A stretch of 50,345 bases of DNA from Spirochaetota bacterium (GTDB lineage Bacteria > Spirochaetota > Leptospiria > Turneriellales > Turneriellaceae), in NCBI GenBank assembly GCA_018240245.1, contig JAFEGD010000239.1:1-50345 (forward strand), given 5' to 3'. Shown here piece after piece: positions 13,818-23,133 of the stretch (position 1 is its first letter; the number at the start of each line of letters is the position of its first letter). The position numbers and the translations under genes were made by a program. A model generated the notes under the pieces. That model saw only the letters and a list, made by a program, of their open reading frames with translations, ran no database searches and was not told the origin of the DNA.

Positions 13818-16754
13818 TCAATACTCATAGCCAATACTGAACATGCTCTGCCACAAACCGATCGGCAGCGACGATTGCAAATCCCACGGCGTACCCCAAT
13901 CGGTTTTGAGCATCACGCCCGGAAAAAGAATAAAGCGAATGCCGAGACCGTACGAGAGTTTCAAATCTTGCAACGCACCCGCGGCGTTCGTCAGTTGCCA
14001 CGTGCGCGGGTTGTCGAACGCGCTGCCGCCGTCTAAAAACATCACCATCGAAAAACCGCGAATCACCCACGGCACGGGAAAGCCGAATGCGAGTGCGTCG
14101 AGCATCGGCAAACGCATTTCGAGATTGAAGAAAAATGCGTTATAGCCGCGCATCGACATGAAGCCATAACTGCGGATCGTATTGTACCCGCCAATAATCC
14201 ACGGAAAATACTGTGCATCGGGGCCGTTTGTCGTTGCGGCATAGATCCGCCCTGCCAAAATATAGCGCTGCCATATTTGCCAATAACCGCGCGCTTCGAC
14301 GGTGTTGCGATTATAAACATAGTCGCGCCCCGAGATGTTCAAACTTTGCTCGCCGACGTACGACGCATACCAGCCTTTCAACGGGCCGATAATCGAATAG
14401 AGCACATTGTTGTGGCGAAAGCCGTACTGCACGCTATAGGCGTTCGTAAACGTGTCGGGCTGAATGCGCGCGTCGGGTATATTGAGCGGGTAGAGATACG
14501 AATTCTCGACGCGCGACATATTGAACTGCGCGACGATCGAGTCGAACGGCGTGATCGGATAATCGAGCCCGTAATACGCGCCGAGTCTCAAAACCGAGCC
14601 GATGTACGGCGGGTAATAGAAAAGACCGTTGAGCGAAGTGAGATCGATAAGACTCACGGGGGAGATAGCAAAGGTTGTGCGGTATGCCCCCCAATGCATC
14701 TTCACTCGTTTTTTGAGATATGCGTAATCGAATTGGTAGATACCGAGACCGTTCGTTAAAAAATTGGCGACGAGGCTGAAGTTATGGTTGCCGGTGATAT
14801 CCGAACCTGTCAGTGCGGCCATGCCCGCAAAATAACTACCGCCCGAATACGCGCCGTATCCCAAAAGAAAAAAAATAAAATCGGGACCGATGCGCAACTT
14901 TTGCGATTCGACGCTCTTGAGTTTATTCGTGTCGTTATATGCCGGCAGCGCGAACGCGCGATAGCTGTGAACTAAGCCATCGTCGGCATAAAATTTTTCG
15001 TCGCCGGGCGCCACCTCGCGCAGCGCAATATCGAACCCCTGCTGGCGAAACTGCGTGTAAATGATACGTTTTGGCGCGCCTGTGCCGAGTGTAATCGAGG
15101 CGTCGAGCGTGCCGCCACCGGCGTCGGTGAGACGTTTCTTCGCGAGCGATTTCCTATCGAGTAGATAGACGTTGTGAATTCCCGTATGGTTCGAAACGTA
15201 TAAAATTTTATCGTTGTTCGTACGTTCGTAAAACTGCGCAGACATTTGTTTTTGAGAGTCGTGGGTTAGTTGCCTAACTTCTCCCGTAGAAATATTTTTT
15301 TCGTACAGATGATATTCGGCAGATTCGATATCGCCCGCCGTATTCGCATTCGACGAATAAACGACGAGAGAATTATCGCCCGAAAGCGCCGGGTCTTTTT
15401 CTGAAAAACTGTCGTGGGTGAGCTTCGTTACCTTGTGCGTCTTGAGGTCGATTTTGAAAACGTCGGGCACTCCTAAGGTGACGCCGACAAAAACCGCTTG
15501 CGTGCCGTCGGGCGAGAGGCGCGGTGTGAGCACCATATCGACGGGTGGCGTGAGCTTTATTAGGATTGTCTTCGTTTCGATGTCGAACAAGTAGAGGCGG
15601 TCTTTACCCTGACTGCGTGCGGAAAAAAATATTTTTTTAGAGTCGGGCGTAAACGAGATGTGGTTCGAGAGTAGGTGTAATTGAAAAAATGTCGGATTGT
15701 CCGAACTTTTGAGCAAGATTTTCTCGGCTTCTTTATCCTCTTTTTCTTTGTTGCGTGTGAGCGAATAGTCGCGGCCGGTTTTAAGTTTTGATAAATCGCG
15801 CAACACGAGCACGGGATAAAAGCCGCGCGCGGTAAGATAGACCGCGCATTTCCCGTCGGGAGAGATTGCGGGGTGTAAGTTAATGTACGATTCGTCGTCG
15901 AGATGCTTCGTTAAAAGCGGGCCTTCTTCGTCGTCGTACTTTTTATTCACCAAAGGAAAATATTTGCGCTTAATCCAGCGGCGCCAACCGGTGTCGAAAT
16001 CTTCGAATGAGACGCCGAGTTCGGTTTTCACCGCTTCGTCGATACCGCGTAAGTCGCGCAGGTCGCGCAGCATCTCGCCGAGTTTTGTCTCGCCGTATGT
16101 CTCGGCGATGTACTGCATCACCGATTGCCCGCCTTTGTAAAAAATAAATCCCGTTTGCACGCGGTATTCGTTCATCATCTCGAGCGTCGGCAGCGTGTCG
16201 GTGAGCGCGGCGTCGCGCATCTGCATATCGACGGTCGCATCCCAACCGAGCGAAAAATATTCAGCCATGCCTTCGACAAACCACAGCGGCGGTTGCCCCG
16301 TTTGCGCGATCGAAATCGAGCCGCCCATGGTGGAGCCGAGCAAAATATCATACTGAAAGGCGTGCACGAGTTCGTGTACGACGACATGCCGAAACTCGTC
16401 GCCGCTGCCGAGATACGGAACGACGACGCGGCGCTTGATGCGCTCGGTAAAGCCGCCGGTGCCTTCGTCGATCGCAAACGGAATAATATTCGTCGATTGA
16501 AAATGGCCGTGCGAGGGGTAGACGAAGATCGGCGTCACCATCGATAGACGATGGTTGAGCTTACGACTTAGATAGATATTCGCTGATTCGGCGTATTGCC
16601 GCGTCTTTTCGGCCAGTTGTGTATAACCTTTCGGAAAATAAATGTCGAAGTGTTCGGTCTTTAAGAGCTGCCAATCGATTTCTTCCCAACTAATTTTTTG
16701 CGCGGCGAAAAGTGGCGCGGCTGCCAAAAGGCAGAGCGCTAAAAATTTTCTCAT
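13818..16754 (-). CDS. Exported MA-type metallopeptidase / beta-propeller / outer-membrane barrel fusion protein
   Basis: A 978-residue protein with signal peptide MRKFLALCLLAAAPLFAA (start ATG 16754; longer upstream readings overlap the neighbour). Residues about 30-200 form a gluzincin domain: VVVHELVHAF gives HExxH at 127-131 and WFVEGMAEYFS supplies Glu161. Residues about 350-620 hold TolB/WD40-like propeller repeats (SPDGKCAVYLT, TPDSKKIFFSAR, SPDGTQAVFVG). The last 300 residues are aromatic-rich strands of a surface-antigen/BamA-like barrel ending SIGYEY. It is probably an outer-membrane protein presenting a peptidase and propeller in the periplasm. Homologues of this layout exist in spirochaetes and Bacteroidetes, but their role is not established. 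It overlaps the upstream membrane-protein gene by 4 bp. Confidence 0.75.
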   Translation of the reverse strand: MRKFLALCLLAAAPLFAAQKISWEEIDWQLLKTEHFDIYFPKGYTQLAEKTRQYAESANIYLSRKLNHRLSMVTPIFVYPSHGHFQSTNIIPFAIDEGTGGFTERIKRRVVVPYLGSGDEFRHVVVHELVHAFQYDILLGSTMGGSISIAQTGQPPLWFVEGMAEYFSLGWDATVDMQMRDAALTDTLPTLEMMNEYRVQTGFIFYKGGQSVMQYIAETYGETKLGEMLRDLRDLRGIDEAVKTELGVSFEDFDTGWRRWIKRKYFPLVNKKYDDEEGPLLTKHLDDESYINLHPAISPDGKCAVYLTARGFYPVLVLRDLSKLKTGRDYSLTRNKEKEDKEAEKILLKSSDNPTFFQLHLLSNHISFTPDSKKIFFSARSQGKDRLYLFDIETKTILIKLTPPVDMVLTPRLSPDGTQAVFVGVTLGVPDVFKIDLKTHKVTKLTHDSFSEKDPALSGDNSLVVYSSNANTAGDIESAEYHLYEKNISTGEVRQLTHDSQKQMSAQFYERTNNDKILYVSNHTGIHNVYLLDRKSLAKKRLTDAGGGTLDASITLGTGAPKRIIYTQFRQQGFDIALREVAPGDEKFYADDGLVHSYRAFALPAYNDTNKLKSVESQKLRIGPDFIFFLLGYGAYSGGSYFAGMAALTGSDITGNHNFSLVANFLTNGLGIYQFDYAYLKKRVKMHWGAYRTTFAISPVSLIDLTSLNGLFYYPPYIGSVLRLGAYYGLDYPITPFDSIVAQFNMSRVENSYLYPLNIPDARIQPDTFTNAYSVQYGFRHNNVLYSIIGPLKGWYASYVGEQSLNISGRDYVYNRNTVEARGYWQIWQRYILAGRIYAATTNGPDAQYFPWIIGGYNTIRSYGFMSMRGYNAFFFNLEMRLPMLDALAFGFPVPWVIRGFSMVMFLDGGSAFDNPRTWQLTNAAGALQDLKLSYGLGIRFILFPGVMLKTDWGTPWDLQSSLPIGLWQSMFSIGYEY

Positions 16755-17428
16755 AAGCCGCGCGCAATGTACCAGATCCACCAAAGATAGCCGCAGTAAG
16801 AAATTATATTCGATGCGAAACGCAGTAGCTCGCCCCATGCCAACGAGCGTGCAAGCGCCAAATCGCCCACAGCCGCGAGACCATAGCTCAAGAAAATAGG
16901 CAGCGTTGCAAGCCGCATGAAACGGTCTTCGGCAGTGCCGATATTTTTCTGGGGGAGTACGATAAATATCCAAAGCAATGTCAGAATAGAAAATATGAGT
17001 TCGTACGCGAGGCGCTTATTTTGTACCGAGCCGACTATATCGGGCTTAGCGAAGCCGATTGCCGTTACAATGAGCGTTGCAAATAGAGAAAAAATGAACG
17101 CCGGTTTGATTACGGTGCTATCGACGCGAAACGCAAATAAATCCGCCAATGACTTTTTCGCATAAACGAGAAATGCCAAAATAATAATAAAGCGCAAATC
17201 GCGCACGAGCATTAAAAAATATGCGAGCGCGGCCTGCGTTTCGGCACCTGCGATCGGAATAAAGTTTCCGACGATAAGCGTGTCCAAAAGCGTCGTCGAT
17301 GAAAATAGTAACAGATAATTCTTTAAGTGCGGTCGGCTATATAATGCGAATACAAAAAGCAGCGCATTTGCACCGAGCGCGGCGACAATAAAGAAATGCT
17401 GCAATTTTCCCAGCTCGATCGGCGTCAT
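16751..17428 (-). CDS. Multi-pass inner-membrane protein of unknown function
   Basis: A 225-residue protein with about seven hydrophobic segments (for example FFIVAALGANALLFVFALY at the start and FASNIISYCGYLWWIWYIA at the end). I do not recognise the family; the size and helix count resemble small seven-helix membrane proteins. It begins one base after the stop of the ABC permease gene and overlaps the next gene by 4 bp (ATGA-type), so it is translationally coupled on both sides. This placement suggests a link to the peptidase/propeller protein or the permeases. Confidence 0.6.
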   Translation of the reverse strand: MTPIELGKLQHFFIVAALGANALLFVFALYSRPHLKNYLLLFSSTTLLDTLIVGNFIPIAGAETQAALAYFLMLVRDLRFIIILAFLVYAKKSLADLFAFRVDSTVIKPAFIFSLFATLIVTAIGFAKPDIVGSVQNKRLAYELIFSILTLLWIFIVLPQKNIGTAEDRFMRLATLPIFLSYGLAAVGDLALARSLAWGELLRFASNIISYCGYLWWIWYIARGL

Positions 17429-17429
17429 A

Positions 17430-18416
17430 TTAGCGCGAGAACCTCTGCCGCAGTTGGTCGCCCAAGTTGTTGAAGGTAATAACCGTCAAAAAAATCAAGA
17501 TGCCGGGAAAAAGCGTCATCCACCACGCAATATCGGGAAAGTCTTGCGCAGTTTTGAGCACGTCGCCCCACGATGGCTCGGGAATCGGCACGCCGATGCC
17601 GAGAAAGCTGAGCGCCGATTCTGTCAACACCGCTTCGGCGACATCGAATGCAGCCGTCACCGAAAGCGGTCCGACAGTTGCGGGCAGAATATGGCGAAAG
17701 ATAATGCGCCACGGCGATGCGCCCATCGCGCGCGCGCTCAAGACATAATCGAAATTACGCACGCGCATGACTTCGCCGCGCACCAAGCGCGCGATGCCCG
17801 TCCAACTGGTGATGCCGATGACGATCATCAGATTTAAGAGCGACGGTTTTTTAAGCGCCATCACGGCAATAATGAGGATTAATTTTGGGAAACAAATTAC
17901 AATCTCGATGAAGCGGCTGATTGCGTTATCGATCCACCCGCCGAAGTAGCCGGCGACGGCGCCGATAACGACACCGATGGCGAGTGCAAGACCGACCGCG
18001 ACAAGCGAGACCAATAGCGAATTGCGCGTACCGCGCACCAGGCGTGCGGCGACATCGCGCCCGTTTTCGTCGGTGCCGAGAAAATGTTTGAAGCGACTGG
18101 AAAAAAACTGCGGCGGTTTCAAATAATTTTCGAGTTCGGTTTCGTACGGAGAATACGGAATCAAAGTAAAAATTGCGCCGATCTCGCCCGCTGCCGCCAA
18201 TTTGCGGTACTCGAGCTTTTCGACTTGCGCATCGCTCTTAAAGAAAGTATAGAGCAAAGGCGAGCTTTTGAGCTGCAAACCGGTCTTCTGTTCGTAATTG
18301 GCCTTGTCGTAAATAAGAATCGGTTGCGACGAGGCGATGAAGGGCGCGAAGACGCCGACAAAGACGAATGCGAATAAAAACCATTTCGTGAGCTTACTTT
18401 CTCTCAGCCAATTCAT
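17430..18416 (-). CDS. OppC/DppC-type ABC transporter permease
   Basis: A 328-residue inner-membrane permease of the binding-protein-dependent type. The EAA loop, DYVLSARAMGASPWRIIFRH, contacts the ATPase. The N-terminal helix is followed by a periplasmic segment of about 90 residues (QPILIYDKANYEQKTGLQ onwards), a common OppC feature though its content is lineage-specific. GTDENGRDVAARLVRGTRNS is the standard OppC entry motif. It overlaps the OppB-type gene by 4 bp. No ATPase or binding-protein gene is in this run, so those subunits must be elsewhere. Peptides are the likely substrate class. Confidence 0.9.
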   Translation of the reverse strand: MNWLRESKLTKWFLFAFVFVGVFAPFIASSQPILIYDKANYEQKTGLQLKSSPLLYTFFKSDAQVEKLEYRKLAAAGEIGAIFTLIPYSPYETELENYLKPPQFFSSRFKHFLGTDENGRDVAARLVRGTRNSLLVSLVAVGLALAIGVVIGAVAGYFGGWIDNAISRFIEIVICFPKLILIIAVMALKKPSLLNLMIVIGITSWTGIARLVRGEVMRVRNFDYVLSARAMGASPWRIIFRHILPATVGPLSVTAAFDVAEAVLTESALSFLGIGVPIPEPSWGDVLKTAQDFPDIAWWMTLFPGILIFLTVITFNNLGDQLRQRFSR

Positions 18417-19417
18417 GACTTTTCCGTTTGCATGCCATAGCGAATGCGCGGGTCGACGAGCATGTACGCGATATCGGACATGAAGATGCCGAGCATCGTT
18501 AACACCGAAGAAATCGCAACGACCGCGAGAATTACCGTGTCGTCGTTCGCGTAAAAACTATCGTACGCGAGTTTACCCATGCCGGGAATCGAGAAAATTC
18601 TCTCTAAAATAACAGAGCCGCCGATGAGCGACGGCAAGAGACCGCCTAAAAGCGTCACCAACGGTATGACCGAGTTGCGTAGCGCATGCACGTAAATAAT
18701 CGTCGCATTTTTTAATCCTTTTGCGCGTGCGGTGCGTACGTAATCGGCTTTGAGCGCTTCGAGAAATGAGGATTTCATGTAGCGCGAAAGAAACGCAAAC
18801 GAACCGTAGACCATCACCGTAACCGGCAACACGAGGTGCGACAAAAAATCTCCGATTTTTTCGTACCAGCGCAACGAGTCGAAGTAGGGGCTCACGAGAC
18901 CCGAGAGCGGAAAGAGATTGAGATGCTCCGCCGAACCGAAATATTTGAGTAGCATTAGCGCGACCCAAAACCCCGGCAGCGCATAGAGTATGTAGAGTAC
19001 GGTTGCGAGAATTTTTTCGCGTCGAGAATTGTCGTGTACCGCCATATAAATCCCCAGAGGGATGGAAATACTGTAGACGATAAAAACCGTCAGGAGATTA
19101 AAAAACAAGGTAATCGGTAGTGCCTCGCCGATTTTTTTCAAAACCGGGCGATGGTCGATGCGGCTTTCGGAAAAATCGAGCGAGAGAATATTTTTCCAGA
19201 GGCGCAGGTATTGCACGTGTAGCGGTGCGTCGAGACCGTAATATTCGCGCATTTTTTTCTGAAACTCGTCGAGCCCCGTGCTCTCTTTCATGCCGTCGGG
19301 GCCCATCGAGGCAGTCGTCAAAGCATCGGGGCGCAGCTTGGTCAAGAAAAACGTAATGGTGATAATGCCGATAAACGTCGGTATCATTACGAGCAAGCGT
19401 TTCAGAACATAGGCCAT
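18413..19417 (-). CDS. OppB/DppB-type ABC transporter permease
   Basis: A 334-residue permease starting MAYVLKRLLVMIPTFIGII, the standard OppB N-terminal helix. The EAA loop DYVRTARAKGLKNATIIYVHALRNSVIPL and the following GSVILERIFSIPGMGKL are fully typical. It is the first gene of the minus-strand run that continues through the OppC-type permease, the membrane protein, the peptidase/propeller protein and dapD. A terminator-like hairpin (19480-19512) separates it from the RND gene upstream. Confidence 0.9.
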   Translation of the reverse strand: MAYVLKRLLVMIPTFIGIITITFFLTKLRPDALTTASMGPDGMKESTGLDEFQKKMREYYGLDAPLHVQYLRLWKNILSLDFSESRIDHRPVLKKIGEALPITLFFNLLTVFIVYSISIPLGIYMAVHDNSRREKILATVLYILYALPGFWVALMLLKYFGSAEHLNLFPLSGLVSPYFDSLRWYEKIGDFLSHLVLPVTVMVYGSFAFLSRYMKSSFLEALKADYVRTARAKGLKNATIIYVHALRNSVIPLVTLLGGLLPSLIGGSVILERIFSIPGMGKLAYDSFYANDDTVILAVVAISSVLTMLGIFMSDIAYMLVDPRIRYGMQTEKS

Positions 19418-19479
19418 GAAATCAAACCAGCCCCATGCACAAAACTAAATCGCCGCCGCCGTGCGTCTATCTTTTTCTC

Positions 19480-19512
19480 GAACGAAAACCCCTATGGGTG
19501 GGGTTTTCGTTC
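19480..19512. terminator. Terminator-like hairpin after the RND pump gene
   Basis: Arms 19480-19492 and 19500-19512 pair over 13 bp around a 7-base loop. It follows the RND gene stop by 9 bp and precedes the OppB-type gene. The arms themselves contain TTTTC; there is no separate T-tract. Confidence 0.65.
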
Positions 19513-19521
19513 ACGGCGCTT

Positions 19522-22500
19522 TTATTTTTTCGCGCGCTTGAGTTTACGCGCGTCGCGAGCGGCTTTGATTTCCGCGTCGATACTTTCGCCTGTAGACTCC
19601 GATAAATGCGCATCGTGGCCGTGGTTGCCGACGAGCGTCATGTCGTAATCGGGTCTAAAGCGCTTCTCAATCCATTCGCGAAAGCGATCGATATAACCGA
19701 AAATTGCGGGAACAAAGAAGAGAGTCATAATTGTCGAAACGACTAAGCCCCCGATGATCGCGATCCCCATTGCGGTGCGCTGCTTCGCCGCTTCACCCAA
19801 GCCCAAGGCCAAGGGTAGCGTACCCGCAATCATCGCAAACGATGTCATTAGAATAGGTCTTAAGCGTGCCTTGCCAGCCTCGAAAATCGCATCGTCTAAC
19901 GATAGGCCTTTTCGAACACGCTGTAAAGCATAGTCGACCAAGAGAATCGAGTTCTTAGTCACGAGCCCCATGAGCATAATGAGCGCGATAATACTAAAGA
20001 GATTGAGCTGCTCGCGGAAAAGCGCAAGCGAGGCGAACGCACCCGAGATTGCGGGCGGAATCGCAAAGAGAATAGTGATTGGAGTGATGAACGATTCGTA
20101 GAGCGACGAGAGCACAAGGTAGATAAAGAGTAGCGCGAGACCGAAGGCGATTGCCATGTTCTCCATAAGCTCTTTTAAGTCTTCAGCCTGCCCCCAGAAA
20201 ACGTAGTGAACTCCGGGTGGAGGTTTAATTTTGGTATCGAGAATCTGTTTTGCTGCAGCGACGGCGTTACCGAGTGCCCCGCCCGGCGCAAGATTCGCGT
20301 GAATTTTTATAACACGGCCACGGTCTTGTCGCGAGATATTCGACGGCCCGGCTTTGACTTCGCCTTTACCTAAAATGTGCAACGGAATCGGTCGCGAAGG
20401 CTGACTCAGGTTCGGCACATAGCTTTTGGCAAACGAGTTCTTGAGATCGCGTTGCGATTCTTTGAGACGCATGCGGATATCATATTCTAAGCCATTTTCG
20501 TAGAACTTGCCGACAACACCGCCCGCAATGTGCAAGCGTAGTTCATTGCCTGCAGCTGCAGGGCCGACGCCGACCTGCTGCATGCGTTCGGGGTCGAGTT
20601 GTACTTGAAACTCGGGCTTACCCGTCTGAAAATCGGCCGAAATATCGATGAAGTCTTTGATATTTTTGAGTTCGGCCATCACGACCTGCGAATATTTATC
20701 GAGTTCGTCGAGATTTTCGCCGCTGACGTTGAGGTTCATCGGATATTGCACGCCGCCGCCGACCGCACTATAATCGTTGACCGAAACTTTTGCGTACGCT
20801 AAATCTTTGAGCATCGACCGCGCAACGTCTTTGAGCTGCCATGTCTCGCGCTTACGCCATTTGCGGTCGACGAGCACGACACCCAATTCGCCTTTATTCG
20901 AGAGGCCGGTATACGTGCCGGCAACCGAGGCAATCATGTGCACTTCGGGTAAAGCCGAGAGACGCTTCTCGATTTCTTCGGCCATTTTTTTAGAACCTTC
21001 GAGGCTTGTCCCGGGAGGCATCTCGAAGTTTACTAAAAATTCTGGCTGCGTGTTCGGTGGAAAAAACGTGTTTTTAACGGTGAGGCACGACGCACAGTTG
21101 GCAATCATCACCGCACCCGAGATTGCGAGAGTCACGAGCGGTCGCCGCAGCGTAAATTTCATGATGAGCGCGTACATCGCCTCTAACCAATCTTGAAATT
21201 TGTTGAACGAGCGGATTATAAAATTCGGCTTGTCTTTGACGTGACCGCCAAAATAAGCCGAGAGCATCGGGGCCATTGTAATCGCATCGAAGAGCGATAT
21301 CGTCATCGCGAAGACGACGGTAAGACCCAACTGGCGCAAAAATTGGCCGACGATGCCCGAGAGAAAACCGACGGGCAAAAATACCGCAATCACCGTCATC
21401 GTCGTCGCGACCACCGCGAGTAAAACTTCTGTCGTACCCGTCTCGGCCGCCTTTACCGGATGCTCGCCTTCTTCCATTTTGCGGAAAATATTTTCACGCA
21501 CGACAATCGCATCGTCGACCAAAAGACCGATTGAAAGCGAGAGAGCGAGCAGCGTGATGACGTTAATCGTAAAACCCATCGCGAGCATTAAAATGAACGC
21601 CCCTAAAAGGGAGTTCGGTAGTGCAAGACCAGTAATAACCGTTGAGCGAACGTTACCGAGAAAGAGATATACGACGAGGACTGCGAGCAGGATACCGATT
21701 AAGATCGATTCGCGAACGTCGTCGACGTTAATTTTTATCCAGCGAGCCGAATTTCGAATGAGCGCGATTTCGGGGGCTGCCGTGATACGTTTAATTTCTT
21801 TATTTAGACCGCGAATCATATCGGCGGTCTCGGGTGCCTTGGGCTCTTTCAATACTTGTTCTTGTAGCGCTTTGAGCGCGGTGGCGAGGGTCGGGTTCGC
21901 GGTAGCAATCGCGTCGTCTTGAATTTTCTTGATCTGTTGCGTGAGTTTGTCGCCTTTATCGCCTTTACGAATCATCGTTTTTAATTCGACAAGGTTCTTA
22001 AGCGCCGGCGGGCGCAAATCGGCGTTAATCTTGTCCATGAGTCTTAGCGTACCGTCGGCGACCTCGACTGTATTCGCATTTGACTGCTTGTAGACATCGA
22101 CGACGAGCGCTTGGCGGCGCTCGCGTACCATCTTTGATTGGTTGATTTCTTTGCCTTTCAAATCGAGCGGATCATCTTCAATCGGTAAATACAAGAAGGC
22201 TGTCGATTTAGCGTCTTCGACGCCGTCGTAAACTTTTGCGACTTTTTTGAGAAGTAGCGCACTGCCCGCGTCGCCGCCGAACGAGACTACGGTATTTTCA
22301 ATTTGTTTCAACTTTTCAAAGCGGCCCATCGTACGAAACGCGATTTCTTTATCGCCGGTTTCTTTTTTTCCGACCGGCACGTTTGCGCCATAAGAGCGTA
22401 AATTATTCGCAATCCATGTGAGCGTCATCTGGTTGGAGTTCAAAAGATTGCGGTCGACTTCGACCTGAATTTCACGCTTCTGCCCGCCTGAGATGCGCAC

Positions 22501-23016
22501 CGCACCGACGTTGGCGATTTGCTCAAAGCGCGGTTTAATGCGCTGATCGACATAATCGTAGAGTTTCGCCGGGGGCATATCTGCCGCGACGGAGAGGCGC
22601 ACGATCGGTTGGTCGGCCGGGTCGAAGCGTTGAATGAGCGGTTCGTCGATTTCATCGGGTAGGTCGCGGCGCACTTTGCCGAGCTTGTTGCGCACTTGTT
22701 GCTCCGCCTCTTTAATATCTTGGCCGAGATAGAACTCGCACATGACGAGCGAAACGCCTTCTTGGTTGTCGCTACTGACGCGCTTTAAGCCCGAAATCGA
22801 CGCGACTTCTTCTTCGATCTTTTTGGATACGAGCGTTTCGATTTCTTCAGGCCCCGCGCCGGTGTACGTCGTGGTAATCGTAATAAACGGGATATTGACA
22901 TCGGGAAAGAGGTCAACGCCGATGCGCTTGAGGGATATCCACCCTGTGCTCAACATTAAGATGACGAGACTGGTGATAAAGATGGGGCGCTTGATCGAAA
23001 ACGCGGCTATGTTCAT
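19522..23016 (-). CDS. RND efflux transporter (AcrB/HAE1-like)
   Basis: A 1164-residue inner-membrane pump. It opens MNIAAFSIKRPIFITSLVILML, the canonical RND start. The proton-relay aspartates are in LLVDDAIVV, and the second half repeats the layout (GLVTKNSILLVDYALQR). Such pumps export drugs, lipids or solvents by proton exchange, with a periplasmic adaptor and a TolC channel; neither is encoded nearby. It is about 120 residues longer than AcrB. Much of the excess is a charged, probably helical segment (about 336-422) just before the second transmembrane helix, plus a Lys/Arg-rich C-terminal tail. An operator-like palindrome lies 42 bp upstream of the start. Confidence 0.92.
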   Translation of the reverse strand: MNIAAFSIKRPIFITSLVILMLSTGWISLKRIGVDLFPDVNIPFITITTTYTGAGPEEIETLVSKKIEEEVASISGLKRVSSDNQEGVSLVMCEFYLGQDIKEAEQQVRNKLGKVRRDLPDEIDEPLIQRFDPADQPIVRLSVAADMPPAKLYDYVDQRIKPRFEQIANVGAVRISGGQKREIQVEVDRNLLNSNQMTLTWIANNLRSYGANVPVGKKETGDKEIAFRTMGRFEKLKQIENTVVSFGGDAGSALLLKKVAKVYDGVEDAKSTAFLYLPIEDDPLDLKGKEINQSKMVRERRQALVVDVYKQSNANTVEVADGTLRLMDKINADLRPPALKNLVELKTMIRKGDKGDKLTQQIKKIQDDAIATANPTLATALKALQEQVLKEPKAPETADMIRGLNKEIKRITAAPEIALIRNSARWIKINVDDVRESILIGILLAVLVVYLFLGNVRSTVITGLALPNSLLGAFILMLAMGFTINVITLLALSLSIGLLVDDAIVVRENIFRKMEEGEHPVKAAETGTTEVLLAVVATTMTVIAVFLPVGFLSGIVGQFLRQLGLTVVFAMTISLFDAITMAPMLSAYFGGHVKDKPNFIIRSFNKFQDWLEAMYALIMKFTLRRPLVTLAISGAVMIANCASCLTVKNTFFPPNTQPEFLVNFEMPPGTSLEGSKKMAEEIEKRLSALPEVHMIASVAGTYTGLSNKGELGVVLVDRKWRKRETWQLKDVARSMLKDLAYAKVSVNDYSAVGGGVQYPMNLNVSGENLDELDKYSQVVMAELKNIKDFIDISADFQTGKPEFQVQLDPERMQQVGVGPAAAGNELRLHIAGGVVGKFYENGLEYDIRMRLKESQRDLKNSFAKSYVPNLSQPSRPIPLHILGKGEVKAGPSNISRQDRGRVIKIHANLAPGGALGNAVAAAKQILDTKIKPPPGVHYVFWGQAEDLKELMENMAIAFGLALLFIYLVLSSLYESFITPITILFAIPPAISGAFASLALFREQLNLFSIIALIMLMGLVTKNSILLVDYALQRVRKGLSLDDAIFEAGKARLRPILMTSFAMIAGTLPLALGLGEAAKQRTAMGIAIIGGLVVSTIMTLFFVPAIFGYIDRFREWIEKRFRPDYDMTLVGNHGHDAHLSESTGESIDAEIKAARDARKLKRAKK

Positions 23017-23057
23017 GCGTAATAAATTACTAAAGAAAAGACAAGTCGCCGAAAAAA

Positions 23058-23075
23058 ATTAACCAAACGGTTAAT
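23058..23075. promoter_or_regulatory. Operator candidate upstream of the RND pump gene
   Basis: ATTAACC, four bases (AAAC), then GGTTAAT: perfect 7-bp arms at 23058-23064 and 23069-23075. Its form resembles TetR-family operators that control RND pumps. No TetR gene is within the window. Confidence 0.5.
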
Positions 23076-23076
23076 A

Positions 23077-23114
23077 TTCTACATATCTATGGCCGCAGAC
23101 CAAGATATGTAGAA
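23077..23114 (-). terminator. Hairpin after the LysM-FecR gene
   Basis: TTCTACATATCT (23077-23088) pairs perfectly with 23103-23114, with a 14-base loop. It lies 20 bp after the stop of the LysM-FecR gene and would end that transcript before the RND promoter region. Confidence 0.5.
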
Positions 23115-23133
23115 GGTGAGCTACAGCGAAGAT

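Noticed and set aside
13774-13821. TTG 13821 as the dapD start
   Set aside because: The added 16 residues are not seen in DapD proteins; ATG 13773 aligns with the family start.
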